A stretch of DNA of 64,000 nucleotides from Pelagibius sp028280305 (lineage in GTDB: Bacteria; Pseudomonadota; Alphaproteobacteria; Kiloniellales; Kiloniellaceae): NCBI RefSeq assembly GCF_965233615.1, contig NZ_OZ247495.1; one strand, 5' to 3'. The notes beneath the pieces are model-generated. The model searched no databases and was not told the DNA's origin. It saw nothing but the letters and a program-made list of their open reading frames with translations. The first letter of the stretch is position 1. Every line of letters starts with the position of its first letter. The translations under genes and the position numbers were made by a program. This document shows, piece after piece, positions 1-7,702 of this stretch.

Positions 1-297
1 CATCTCGATGCCGCTCAGCACCCCGAGCAACGATGGATCGGGGCGCTGGCTGTAACCACTGCTGTAGACCCGGCGCCACAGGGCCTCGATCCCAAAGGGG
101 TCGGCGCCGAGCACCATGCGCTCGCAGACATCGGCAACCATTTTCTCAACGCTGCGGGGATGAAAAGGAACGGAGTAGATCTCACCGATCCCGGTCACAC
201 CGCCGTCGGTGGTCAGCTTGACGAAGACCCAGTAGCGCCCGCCGAAGTGCGGCGGCGGCGTGCCGACAACGAAAACCTCAAAGGCGCTGATCTTCAT
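1..297 (-). CDS. Enolase-superfamily (mandelate racemase/muconate lactonizing) enzyme, N-terminal part only
   Basis: The gene starts at 297 and runs off the left edge, so only about 99 residues are visible. They begin MKISAFEVFVVGTPPPHFGG and continue with a WVFVKLTTDGGVTGIGEIY segment. This is the N-terminal capping domain of the mandelate racemase/muconate lactonizing branch, whose members are often sugar-acid dehydratases or racemases using Mg2+. A clear AGGGGG ribosome site precedes the ATG by about 8 bases. The catalytic barrel lies outside the window, so the substrate cannot be read. It diverges from the hydroxyacid dehydrogenase at 513, and the two share a 215-base promoter region. Family is fairly sure, substrate unknown. 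Confidence 0.8.
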   Translation of the reverse strand, partial: MKISAFEVFVVGTPPPHFGGRYWVFVKLTTDGGVTGIGEIYSVPFHPRSVEKMVADVCERMVLGADPFGIEALWRRVYSSGYSQRPDPSLLGVLSGIEM

Positions 298-512
298 CTG
301 CAAGTCCCCCTTTGCGACCCTCCGCCTCACCCGGACCGGCGAATCGCAGGCCTCGGCGGAGCGATGCATGATTACGCGGCTTTGGTGATGGGCCCGTCAA
401 GCCGGGAAAGGCGGCATCGAAGTCTTTCGGCTCACCTTGCAATAGCACTGGACAGCTTGAGAGGTTCGGTCTCTTCTGCCTTCTGGAAAAGACTCTGGAA
501 CGTGAGAGCGCC

Positions 513-1460
513 ATGCAGATCGCCTTTATCGGCCTGGGCAACGTCGGACTGCCCCTGGCCCGCAATCTCCTGAAAGCCGGACATCAGATGACGGTTTTCG
601 ACCTCGACCCCGAACGCGCAGCCCCCCTGGTCGACGCCGGCGCCAGACTGGCAGCGTCGAGCCGTGAGGCGGCGGAGGGGGCCGAGGTGGCCGTCACCTC
701 GCTGCCCAATCCCGCTGCCGTCGCCGCGGTGGTGCCGGGTGAAACCGGGCTGCTCTCGGCCCTCGGGCCGGGCAGCCTGTGGATTGAAATGAGCACTACG
801 GACGAAGCGGACATGCGGCGCTTCGCCGAGGAGGCCGGCGCACGCGGCATCGACGTGCTGGAGGCGCCGATCACCGGTGGCGCCAATCGTGCCTGGACCG
901 GCGAAATCTCGATCCTGGTCGGCGGCGACGAAGCGGTCTTCGAACGCTATCGCGATCTGCTCGGCGTCATGGGCGGCGCCATCGAACACATGGGGCCGAT
1001 CGGTGCGGCCTCCGTCGTCAAGGTAATCACCAACATGCTGGCCTTCGTCCATCTCTGGGCCAGTGGCGAGGCCATGATGCTGGCCAAGCGTTCGGGCGTC
1101 GACCTGGCGAAGGCCTTTCACGGCATCCGTGTTTCCTCCGGCAATTCCTTTGCCCACGAAACCGAAGGCCAGCTTGTCCTGAACGGTTCCTACAACTGTG
1201 CCTTCACCATGGCGCTGGCCCTGAAGGACATGCGCTTGGCGATGAAACTGGGACAGGAAACCGAAACGCCCCTGGCTTTGGCCGAGTTGGTCAAGAATTA
1301 CTTCGAGCAGGCGCAGGAAGCTTATGGCGAAGACGCCTGGTCTACCCAGGCGGTGAAAATTCTGGAGGATCAACTGGGCGACGCACTGCGGGCACCCGGC
1401 TTCCCGCCCCTGCTGGCCGGCATGGGCGGCGAAACCGACAATGCCGCGGCCCGGACCTGA
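513..1460 (+). CDS. NAD(P)-dependent beta-hydroxyacid dehydrogenase (3-hydroxyisobutyrate dehydrogenase family)
   Basis: A 315-residue cytoplasmic dehydrogenase of usual family length. The N-terminal Rossmann motif GLGNVG is at residues 7-12. The family substrate motif appears as DVLEAPITGG at 114-123, and the catalytic lysine is K170 in VVKVITN with N174 nearby. Family members oxidise beta-hydroxyacids such as 3-hydroxyisobutyrate, tartronate semialdehyde products or 6-phosphogluconate-like compounds. The neighbouring sugar-acid dehydratase-type gene and the Gfo/Idh/MocA enzyme 32 bases downstream suggest a small carbohydrate or sugar-acid catabolic unit. The exact substrate cannot be told from sequence. 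The closeness to the next gene suggests co-transcription. Confidence 0.88.
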   Translation: MQIAFIGLGNVGLPLARNLLKAGHQMTVFDLDPERAAPLVDAGARLAASSREAAEGAEVAVTSLPNPAAVAAVVPGETGLLSALGPGSLWIEMSTTDEADMRRFAEEAGARGIDVLEAPITGGANRAWTGEISILVGGDEAVFERYRDLLGVMGGAIEHMGPIGAASVVKVITNMLAFVHLWASGEAMMLAKRSGVDLAKAFHGIRVSSGNSFAHETEGQLVLNGSYNCAFTMALALKDMRLAMKLGQETETPLALAELVKNYFEQAQEAYGEDAWSTQAVKILEDQLGDALRAPGFPPLLAGMGGETDNAAART

Positions 1461-1492
1461 TCGGGATAGACGACAAGAGAGGGCGTTGAACG

Positions 1493-2494
1493 ATGGGTGA
1501 GCTGAGGTGGGGTGTCCTGAGCACTGCGAAAATCGGCCTGGAGAAGGTCATCCCCGGCATCCAGCGCTCTAAACGGGGCCGGGTGACGGCCATTGCCTCA
1601 CGCGACCTTGACCGCGCGCGGGCGGCGGCGGACGAGCTCGGTATCGAGAAGGCCTATGGCAGCTACGCGGACCTGCTGGCCGATCCCGATATCGACGCCA
1701 TCTACAACCCCCTGCCCAACAACCTCCATGTCCCGCTGACCCTTCAGGCCGTTGCCGCGGGAAAGCCCGTGCTGTGCGAGAAACCCATCGGCATGGACCG
1801 GGCCGATGCGGAACGGCTCTTGTCCGTCGAAGGCGAAGTCCCGGTGATGGAGGCCTTTATGGTGCGCTTCCATCCGCAGTGGCTCTGGGCACGCGCGCAG
1901 ATCCGTGAGGGCCGTCTGGGCGAGTTGCGGGCGATCCAGTCCTTCTTCTCTTACTTCAACCGTGATCCAACGAACATCCGCAACGCGCCGGAGACCGGCG
2001 GTGGCGCGCTGCTCGATATCGGCTGCTATCCCATCGTCGCCGGACGGTTTCTGTTGGAAGCCGAACCGCAGCGGGTCTTTGCCCTGATCGAACGGGATCC
2101 GGACTTCGGGGTCGACAGCCTGACCACCGGTATTCTGGATTTCGGCGGCAAGGGCCGGGTCGACTTTACCGTCTCCACCCAGGTCATCCCCTATCAGCGC
2201 GTCCAGGTCATCGGTACCGAGGGACGCCTGGAGATCGAGATACCCTTCAATGCCCCGCAGGGGGAAGCGACCCGGGTTTTCCGGGATAACGGCGGCAATC
2301 TGCGCGGCGAGTCCGTCCAGATACAGGAAATCTCCGCCGCCGATCAGTATGCCGAACAGGCCGACGCTTTTGCCGCAGTGGTGCTGGATCAAGCCCCCCT
2401 GCCCTACGGAATCGCCGATGCGGTCCAGAACATGCGGATCATCGACGCCTTGTTCCGTTCAGAAAAGTCGGGCGCCTGGGAGTCTCTCAGTTAG
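1493..2494 (+). CDS. Gfo/Idh/MocA family oxidoreductase
   Basis: A 333-residue protein with an N-terminal NAD(P)-binding fold (GVLSTAKIG at residues 7-15) and the family hallmark CEKP at 95-98, whose lysine takes part in catalysis. The C-terminal part (from about residue 125) is the substrate-binding beta-sheet domain typical of the family. Members oxidise or reduce sugars, inositols or dihydrodiols in the cytoplasm. It follows the hydroxyacid dehydrogenase by 32 bases on the same strand and probably shares its transcript. Its stop codon overlaps the convergent sulfatase-like gene by 4 bases. Substrate not assignable. Confidence 0.88.
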   Translation: MGELRWGVLSTAKIGLEKVIPGIQRSKRGRVTAIASRDLDRARAAADELGIEKAYGSYADLLADPDIDAIYNPLPNNLHVPLTLQAVAAGKPVLCEKPIGMDRADAERLLSVEGEVPVMEAFMVRFHPQWLWARAQIREGRLGELRAIQSFFSYFNRDPTNIRNAPETGGGALLDIGCYPIVAGRFLLEAEPQRVFALIERDPDFGVDSLTTGILDFGGKGRVDFTVSTQVIPYQRVQVIGTEGRLEIEIPFNAPQGEATRVFRDNGGNLRGESVQIQEISAADQYAEQADAFAAVVLDQAPLPYGIADAVQNMRIIDALFRSEKSGAWESLS

Positions 2495-4023
2495 GCACGG
2501 GCATCCAGCGGGCCGTCCGCCGTCAGCGCGATGCCGGTCAGGCGCCGGTCAAGATAGCGGCTGCGCCAGGCCAGAAGCTTCTCGGCCATCGCAAGACGCT
2601 GACCCTGGTAGCCCGCATCTTCGGCAAGGTTGTGAAGTTCGCCGGGATCTTTATGCAGGTCGAAAAGCAGCGACGGCAAACCGGCAAAGTGGACATATTT
2701 GAAACGCGCATCCCTGATGACGGCGAGCGAACAGTCGTCGAGATCCAGCCCCAGCGCCGCCTGGGCACCGCCGCCGGCCACGTCGCGGAAGTCGAATTCC
2801 CAGTGCACCTCCTTGCGCCAGCCGGGCACCGGTTCCCCGCGCAGGAAGGGCATCAGGGAATGGCCGTCGGCCGGCCCTTCCCGGCACGCGCCGGTCGCTT
2901 CGACAAGCGTCGGCATGACATCGACCGCCTCGGTGAAGTCCGTGACGCAGGCCCCAAACCCCTGCGGGTGGCGCGGGTCCCGCACGATAAGCGGAATATG
3001 ATAGGCCTGATCGAAGTAACCGAACTTTCCAAGTGTCCAGTGGTCGCCCATCATCTCGCCGTGATCCGAGGTGAGGACGATGACCGTATCCTCCCAGGCG
3101 CCGGCGGCCTCGAGCGCTGCCATCAACCGGCCGATCTGGCGATCCACCTCGGAGATCATGCCCCAGTAAGTGGCGCGGACAGTGCGAAAGGCCTCTTCCG
3201 GCCAGTCGGCTACGAGGCCATTGCCATCCTCCAGAAAACAGAAGCTGGCGGTCTTGGCCTGGCCCAGCCAATAGGCGAGATAAGGATGCTGCGCAGCCTC
3301 AACCGCCACGTCCGGGGCCCGGCGGAAGGCCGGCCCATCGGCGGGATCGTAGAGGCTGTTGAAGGGCGCCGGCACGACGAAAGGCGGATGCGGATGCAAA
3401 AAGGATACATGGGCGCACCAGGGCGCACCCTTGCGCCGCTGCGAAAGCCAATCGATGAAGACGTCGGTCAGAAAGGCAGTGTCGGTTTCGTCCTGACCGA
3501 AGCGCGGGGGGGCCGTTGACGGCAGCTTCGGCCGCCCCTCCGGCGGCCAGAACAGCGCCCAGGGGTCTTCCGGCAGACGATGTCCCCGCGCGGCCATCCA
3601 GTCGAACCAGGGGCCGTTTTCTTCCGTCATCTGGATCTCGGCGGCGAACCCGGGCAGCACGCCCTCATAGCTGCGAAGCCGGGGATCGTCCGGCGTCGTG
3701 GTTCGCGGATCGACGGCCTGGTCTGTGTAGCCGAACAGCGTCGGTTCGTAACCCTGACGCCGCAGCGCCAGCGCCACATTGTCGTGCCGCGCATCCAGCG
3801 GCGTTCCATTGCGCAGGACGCGGTGGTTCATCTGGTAGAGGCCGGTGTAGAGCGATGCCCGTCCGGGCGAACAAGGCGCTGCCTGGGCATAGTGCCGGGC
3901 AAAGAAAACGCCTTGGGCCGACAGCCGGTCGATTGCCGGCGTCCGCAGAACCGGATGCCCGGCCACGCCGAGGCAGTCGCCGCGCCACTGATCGGCGGTG
4001 ATGAAAAGAACATTCGGTGTCAT
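2491..4023 (-). CDS. Sulfatase-superfamily hydrolase resembling phosphonate monoester hydrolase
   Basis: About 510 residues from the ATG at 4023 (MTPNVLFITADQWRGD); two upstream in-frame ATGs at 4035 and 4059 would add 4 or 12 residues. The nucleophile motif CSPGR (Cys51 from this start) fits CxPxR, so the Cys should become formylglycine. Metal ligands are visible as the N-terminal ADQW and as LTSDHGEMMGDH. Segments such as GLYQMNHRVLRNGTPLDARH, EFDFRDV, DDCSLAVIRD and KYVHFAGLPSLLFDL strongly resemble rhizobial-type phosphonate monoester hydrolases, which cleave phosphonate and phosphate mono- and diesters and sulfates promiscuously. No signal peptide, so it is likely cytoplasmic. Its physiological ester is unknown. 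Confidence 0.85.
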   Translation of the reverse strand: MTPNVLFITADQWRGDCLGVAGHPVLRTPAIDRLSAQGVFFARHYAQAAPCSPGRASLYTGLYQMNHRVLRNGTPLDARHDNVALALRRQGYEPTLFGYTDQAVDPRTTTPDDPRLRSYEGVLPGFAAEIQMTEENGPWFDWMAARGHRLPEDPWALFWPPEGRPKLPSTAPPRFGQDETDTAFLTDVFIDWLSQRRKGAPWCAHVSFLHPHPPFVVPAPFNSLYDPADGPAFRRAPDVAVEAAQHPYLAYWLGQAKTASFCFLEDGNGLVADWPEEAFRTVRATYWGMISEVDRQIGRLMAALEAAGAWEDTVIVLTSDHGEMMGDHWTLGKFGYFDQAYHIPLIVRDPRHPQGFGACVTDFTEAVDVMPTLVEATGACREGPADGHSLMPFLRGEPVPGWRKEVHWEFDFRDVAGGGAQAALGLDLDDCSLAVIRDARFKYVHFAGLPSLLFDLHKDPGELHNLAEDAGYQGQRLAMAEKLLAWRSRYLDRRLTGIALTADGPLDARA

Positions 4024-4263
4024 CGACTGGCCCATAGCGTTTGAAATCAGCCTTGCCATTCAACACGCTTTGCATTGCGAAGCAACACCTCGAAAATCCA
4101 CTCACTCAAAACAGCAGAGCGCCCGCCCGTTAGCCGATCCCAGGTTATCGGCTATCGGCAAACAATCAAATTACTTAATCAAAACAACTAGCTACGCATT
4201 CTGGTTTAATAAGGCCTAAAGGCTTTTTTGGCTTAATCGCCGGCGACCAGAGATCGAAAGCCG

Positions 4264-4647
4264 ATGACCAGTCAAAACAGATCATGTCCGCGTGCCGCAG
4301 CGAACGCGTCTGTTCGAACCAGCCGTTTCACGACCGGCCTTGTCGTCACGTTCCTGCTGCTGTTCAGCATGGCGCCGTTGCTTGCGGTTGCCGATCTTCC
4401 CGGCGATGCACAAGGCACAGTGGCGGCAGTCTTTCCGCCCGGAACCGGGAAAGAGGAAGCCATGACCGCCGTCACCGAGGCCGATGGTCTGGTGATCCGT
4501 ACAGGAAGCTGGGACACGGTGCTGATCGTGCACAGCGACATCAGCGGTTTTGCCAAGCGGCTTCGCGAAGCCGGCGCCTGGCTGGTGGCCGATCCGCAGA
4601 CCGCAGCCGGCTGCCTGCTTATCGGCAAGACAGACATCAACACATAA
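4264..4647 (+). CDS. Small exported or membrane-anchored protein upstream of a chemoreceptor
   Basis: A 127-residue protein with a basic N-terminus and one hydrophobic segment at about residues 24-43, ending near ALAVADLP, consistent with a long signal peptide or membrane anchor. The remaining ~80 residues form a compact domain (AAVFPPGTGKEEAM, LVIRTGSWDTVLIVHS, LREAGAWLVADPQTAAGC). I have an impression of similar small alphaproteobacterial proteins without known function. The methyl-accepting protein starts only 10 bases after its stop, so the two are probably co-translated; a periplasmic partner of the receptor is an inference. No catalytic motif is recognised. Confidence 0.7.
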   Translation: MTSQNRSCPRAAANASVRTSRFTTGLVVTFLLLFSMAPLLAVADLPGDAQGTVAAVFPPGTGKEEAMTAVTEADGLVIRTGSWDTVLIVHSDISGFAKRLREAGAWLVADPQTAAGCLLIGKTDINT

Positions 4648-4657
4648 GGGTCGAAAC

Positions 4658-6181
4658 ATGCTTCAGGCGACAAGAAAGGTGGGAGACCTTCCCGCTGTCA
4701 TCGAGGAAAACGAAAAGACAGAAGGAATCACCGCGTTACGCCGCACCGCCAGCAAGTGGTCCAGCCTGCTGCTCTTTGCCGTGGTGCCTGCGGTGGCGGC
4801 GACGGCTCTGCTGACGGGCAATGCCTGGCTGACGCCGACCGTCGCGGCTTTGCTTGTCGCTTGTTGTTCCTTTGCCATCTGGAGAGTTGCCGGCGGCGAT
4901 GCCGCCCTGACGCGCTATGTCATCGCCGTCGCAACCGTGGTGCAGGTTTCCTTGATGGTGCTCGCGGCGGCCGGGCCCTGGCAGATCGACTTCCATATGA
5001 TCTACTTCGCTGCCCTGGCGATGCTTGTCGCCTTTTGCGACTGGCGGACCATCCTGGTGGCGGCTGCGGTCACGGCCGTGCATCACATCGCCCTGAACTT
5101 CCTCATGCCCTGGGCGGTCTTCCCTGACGGTGCGAACTTCGCCCGGGTGGTTCTGCATGCGGTCGTCGTGGTTCTGGAGGTGGTGGTCCTGGTTCTGCTC
5201 AGCCACAAGCTGGTCAGCCTCTTCGACAGCGCCGCGGCCGCCGTGGCGAAGGCCGAAACCGCCGTCGCCGAAACCGAGAAGCTGAGTCGGGAGCAGCAGG
5301 AGTTACAGGGCAAAGCGGCCAGGGAACGGCAGGAACTGCTGCTGTCTCTTGCCGACAAATTCGAAACCGGCGTCAAAGGCGCCGTCACCCAGATCCGCTC
5401 CTCCCTCGACGACATGCAGGGGGAGACCAAAGCCATGCTGGAGCGCGCCGAGAAGACCCAGGGCACCGCTGTTCAGGTGGCCGATACGGCGGACAGCACC
5501 ACCGAAAAGGTGGATGCAATCGCCGGTGCCGTCGGTGAACTCTCTTCCTCGGTCAGCGAGATCACGGCCCGGGTGCGCGAAACGGCTGATATCGCCGCGC
5601 AAGCGGAAGGCAAGGCCGATTCGACCTCCGGTCAGGTCGGGGACCTGGCCGAGGCGGTATCCGGCATCTCCGAAGTGGTGGGACTGATCGCCGAAATCGC
5701 CGAGCAGACCAACCTGCTGGCGCTCAACGCAACGATCGAAGCGGCACGCGCGGGCGAAATGGGCAAGGGCTTCGCGGTCGTCGCCAACGAAGTAAAGTCG
5801 CTGGCCACACAGACCGCCCGTGCAACCGAAGACATCACCGGGCGTATCGAAAAAGTGCAGGGCTCCACGCGAATCACCGTCGACGCCATCAAGGAGATCC
5901 GCGACGTCATCAATCAGTTGAACGAACACGCCACAAAGATCGCCGGGGCCGTCGAGGAACAGGACGCGACGACGCGCGATATCTCCCGCAATATCCAAGA
6001 GGCCGCGGACGGCAGCCGGCAGATGAACGAAGCCATGGCCCTGGTCCGCCAGAATACGGAAACCGCCAGCCGATCTGTGCACAAGGTGGTCGATGCCTCC
6101 GGTATCGTCGCGCAGAACACCCAGGAGCTGGATGAAAGCCTCTCCAACCTGCTGGACGGTCTGCGCAGCAAGCACGCCTGA
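4658..6181 (+). CDS. Methyl-accepting chemotaxis protein with membrane-integral N-terminus
   Basis: About 507 residues starting at the ATG at 4658; an upstream in-frame extension overlaps the preceding gene and lacks sense. Residues 36-183 hold about six hydrophobic segments, with DWRTILVAAAVTAVHHIALNF around 128-148, so the sensory part lies within the membrane rather than in a periplasmic loop. A charged coiled coil follows, then the signalling domain with the conserved hairpin tip EIAEQTNLLALNATIEAARAG. The protein should signal through CheW/CheA to motility or another output. There is no PAS or Cache domain. The small exported protein 10 bases upstream may be a partner. No che genes lie nearby. 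Confidence 0.92.
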   Translation: MLQATRKVGDLPAVIEENEKTEGITALRRTASKWSSLLLFAVVPAVAATALLTGNAWLTPTVAALLVACCSFAIWRVAGGDAALTRYVIAVATVVQVSLMVLAAAGPWQIDFHMIYFAALAMLVAFCDWRTILVAAAVTAVHHIALNFLMPWAVFPDGANFARVVLHAVVVVLEVVVLVLLSHKLVSLFDSAAAAVAKAETAVAETEKLSREQQELQGKAARERQELLLSLADKFETGVKGAVTQIRSSLDDMQGETKAMLERAEKTQGTAVQVADTADSTTEKVDAIAGAVGELSSSVSEITARVRETADIAAQAEGKADSTSGQVGDLAEAVSGISEVVGLIAEIAEQTNLLALNATIEAARAGEMGKGFAVVANEVKSLATQTARATEDITGRIEKVQGSTRITVDAIKEIRDVINQLNEHATKIAGAVEEQDATTRDISRNIQEAADGSRQMNEAMALVRQNTETASRSVHKVVDASGIVAQNTQELDESLSNLLDGLRSKHA

Positions 6182-6243
6182 ATACGGCGCAGAGGTTCCA
6201 CCCTCAGCCCGCAAGGGCAGCGTCGCATTTGGCGGCTTGCGCC

Positions 6244-6273
6244 GGCGGCATCTGCCGCCTATGCCTTCTTTTC
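6244..6273 (+). terminator. Possible intrinsic terminator after the chemoreceptor gene
   Basis: A GGCGGC stem (6244-6249) pairs with GCCGCC (6254-6259) around the ATCT loop and is followed by a pyrimidine-rich TATGCCTTCTTTTC run. It sits 63 bases after the chemoreceptor stop. The T run is interrupted, so the call is tentative. Confidence 0.4.
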
Positions 6274-6277
6274 AACC

Positions 6278-6895
6278 TTGAGCGGCAACGAAAGGGCCGA
6301 AGTGGGCACAGGGAACGAAGCGCGGGCTTGGCAACGCATGCTTTCGGGACGGCGGCTGGACCTGCTCGACCCCTCACCGCTCGACATCGAGATCGAGGAT
6401 ATCGCCCACGGCCTCGCAAGGGTGGCCCGTTGGAACGGACAGACCAGCGGCGCATCGGCTTTCTCAGTGGCTCAGCACAGTCTTCTCGTCGAACAGATCG
6501 CCGGGCAGCTTCGGCCCGCATCGGGCCCCGGTGAACGCATGGCGGTGCTCCTCCATGACGCACCGGAATATGTGATCGGCGATCTCATTACCCCCTTCAA
6601 GGCCGCGGTCGGGCTCGACTACAAAGCCTTGGAGAAGCGGCTGATGACCGCGATCCGGATTCGCTTCGGCCTTCCCGGCCGGGAGCCCGCCGCCCTGACC
6701 AAACTGATCAAAAAAGCTGACCGCACGGCCGCCTATCTGGAAGCAACCCAGCTCGCGGGCTTCTCCGTCAGTGAGGGCCGCCGCCTTTTCGGCCAGCATA
6801 AGCGCTTCGAGTCGATCACCCTGACCCCCTGGCCCGCGGGCAAGGCGAAGCGTCTTTTTCTGGAGCGCCACAGCAAACTGTCGAGACTCTTGTAA
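6278..6895 (+). CDS. HD-domain hydrolase of YfbR type
   Basis: A 205-residue cytoplasmic protein. The metal-binding HD motif lies in MAVLLHDAPEYVIGDLITPF at about residues 88-107, preceded by SVAQHSLLVEQ, which supplies the upstream histidine expected in HD hydrolases. YfbR-like members are 5'-deoxynucleotidases, but this protein is only loosely similar and the substrate is not certain. The region RWNGQTSGASAFSVAQHS fits the family. The start could also be the ATG at 6338. It is 96 bases from the chemoreceptor on the same strand, with a possible terminator between, so it is probably an independent unit. Confidence 0.82.
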   Translation: MSGNERAEVGTGNEARAWQRMLSGRRLDLLDPSPLDIEIEDIAHGLARVARWNGQTSGASAFSVAQHSLLVEQIAGQLRPASGPGERMAVLLHDAPEYVIGDLITPFKAAVGLDYKALEKRLMTAIRIRFGLPGREPAALTKLIKKADRTAAYLEATQLAGFSVSEGRRLFGQHKRFESITLTPWPAGKAKRLFLERHSKLSRLL

Positions 6896-7023
6896 TCGTT
6901 CCAGCTATATTTACTTCTTGCAGGGGGAATGGTGTAAAAAAAACTCCCGTAGAGGTCGCAATTCTGGGATGATGGGGCTCAGGGGCAACTGCGAGTCGCC
7001 ACTGGGCTGGGAGACGAAATCAT

Positions 7024-7539
7024 ATGCAGTTCGCAGCGCAACTCGGCGAGCCGGTGCTCGGCGAGCTTTATCAATACTGGCTGACCAAGTGCGACGGTCG
7101 CCGTGCAGCAGCCCGATCCGACATTGATCCCATCGACATCCCGCAGCTTCTGCCTCACCTTACGCTGACCGAGGTCATCGGCGGCGGGGAAAGGTTTCGC
7201 TACCGCCTTGCCGGCACCCAGGTGGAAGAACGCTTCGGCTGCTCGCTGACCAACTGCTACCTCGACGATTTGATGCACGGCAGCTATCTGGACTACGTTC
7301 TGGATCTCTATCGCAAGCTGCTGGACGACTTCGGCCCGATCTACTCGGAGAGCACCTTCGGGCGCGATCCATCGCAGAAGCTGCGCGCGAAGCGCTTGAT
7401 GCTGCCACTCAGCGACAATCAGAAGTCGGTGAACATGGTCCTTTCCGCCATGCTCTATCTGCCCAGCGACCCGAATGACCGCAGCACTGTTCTTCGCGCG
7501 CAGAATCAGTTCAGTCCACCGCAAAGCGACGCGGTCTGA
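7024..7539 (+). CDS. PAS_5-type PAS-domain protein
   Basis: A 171-residue stand-alone protein of the alphaproteobacterial PAS_5 type. Its hallmarks are an opening YWLTKCDGRRAAARSDIDP, then LLPHLTLTEVIGGGERFRYRLAGTQVEERFG and a central NCYLDDLMHGSYLDYVLDLY. It has no kinase, cyclase or HTH domain, so any sensory output must act through a partner. A paralogue with the same layout lies at 38944-39489. Just downstream (7562-7664) is an interspersed palindromic repeat. The ligand and function of this family are not known to me. Confidence 0.8.
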   Translation: MQFAAQLGEPVLGELYQYWLTKCDGRRAAARSDIDPIDIPQLLPHLTLTEVIGGGERFRYRLAGTQVEERFGCSLTNCYLDDLMHGSYLDYVLDLYRKLLDDFGPIYSESTFGRDPSQKLRAKRLMLPLSDNQKSVNMVLSAMLYLPSDPNDRSTVLRAQNQFSPPQSDAV

Positions 7540-7561
7540 CACTCAAGTTCAAGTCCCGACC

Positions 7562-7664
7562 GCAGATTCACCGGTTTGTTTGGATCGCTCCCCGTCGGGT
7601 TTCCGGGTTGATTTTTCCGGATCGATTTTCTGGGACGATTCCATCAATCCCGGATCTGCTCTAG
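7562..7664. repeat. Interspersed palindromic repeat, copy 1
   Basis: The left end GCAGATTCACCGGTTTGTTT and right end GATTCCATCAATCCCGGATC followed by TGCTCTAG closely match the ends of the repeat at 16288-16351, and the right end matches 21208-21234 in reverse complement. The ends are roughly inverted copies of each other, with a different central sequence here. The element lies between the PAS gene and hpnB, directly upstream of the hopanoid locus. Confidence 0.7.
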
Positions 7665-7702
7665 TCTGTGGGTTTCACTGATTCGCCGTCTCGCAGTTGC
7701 AG

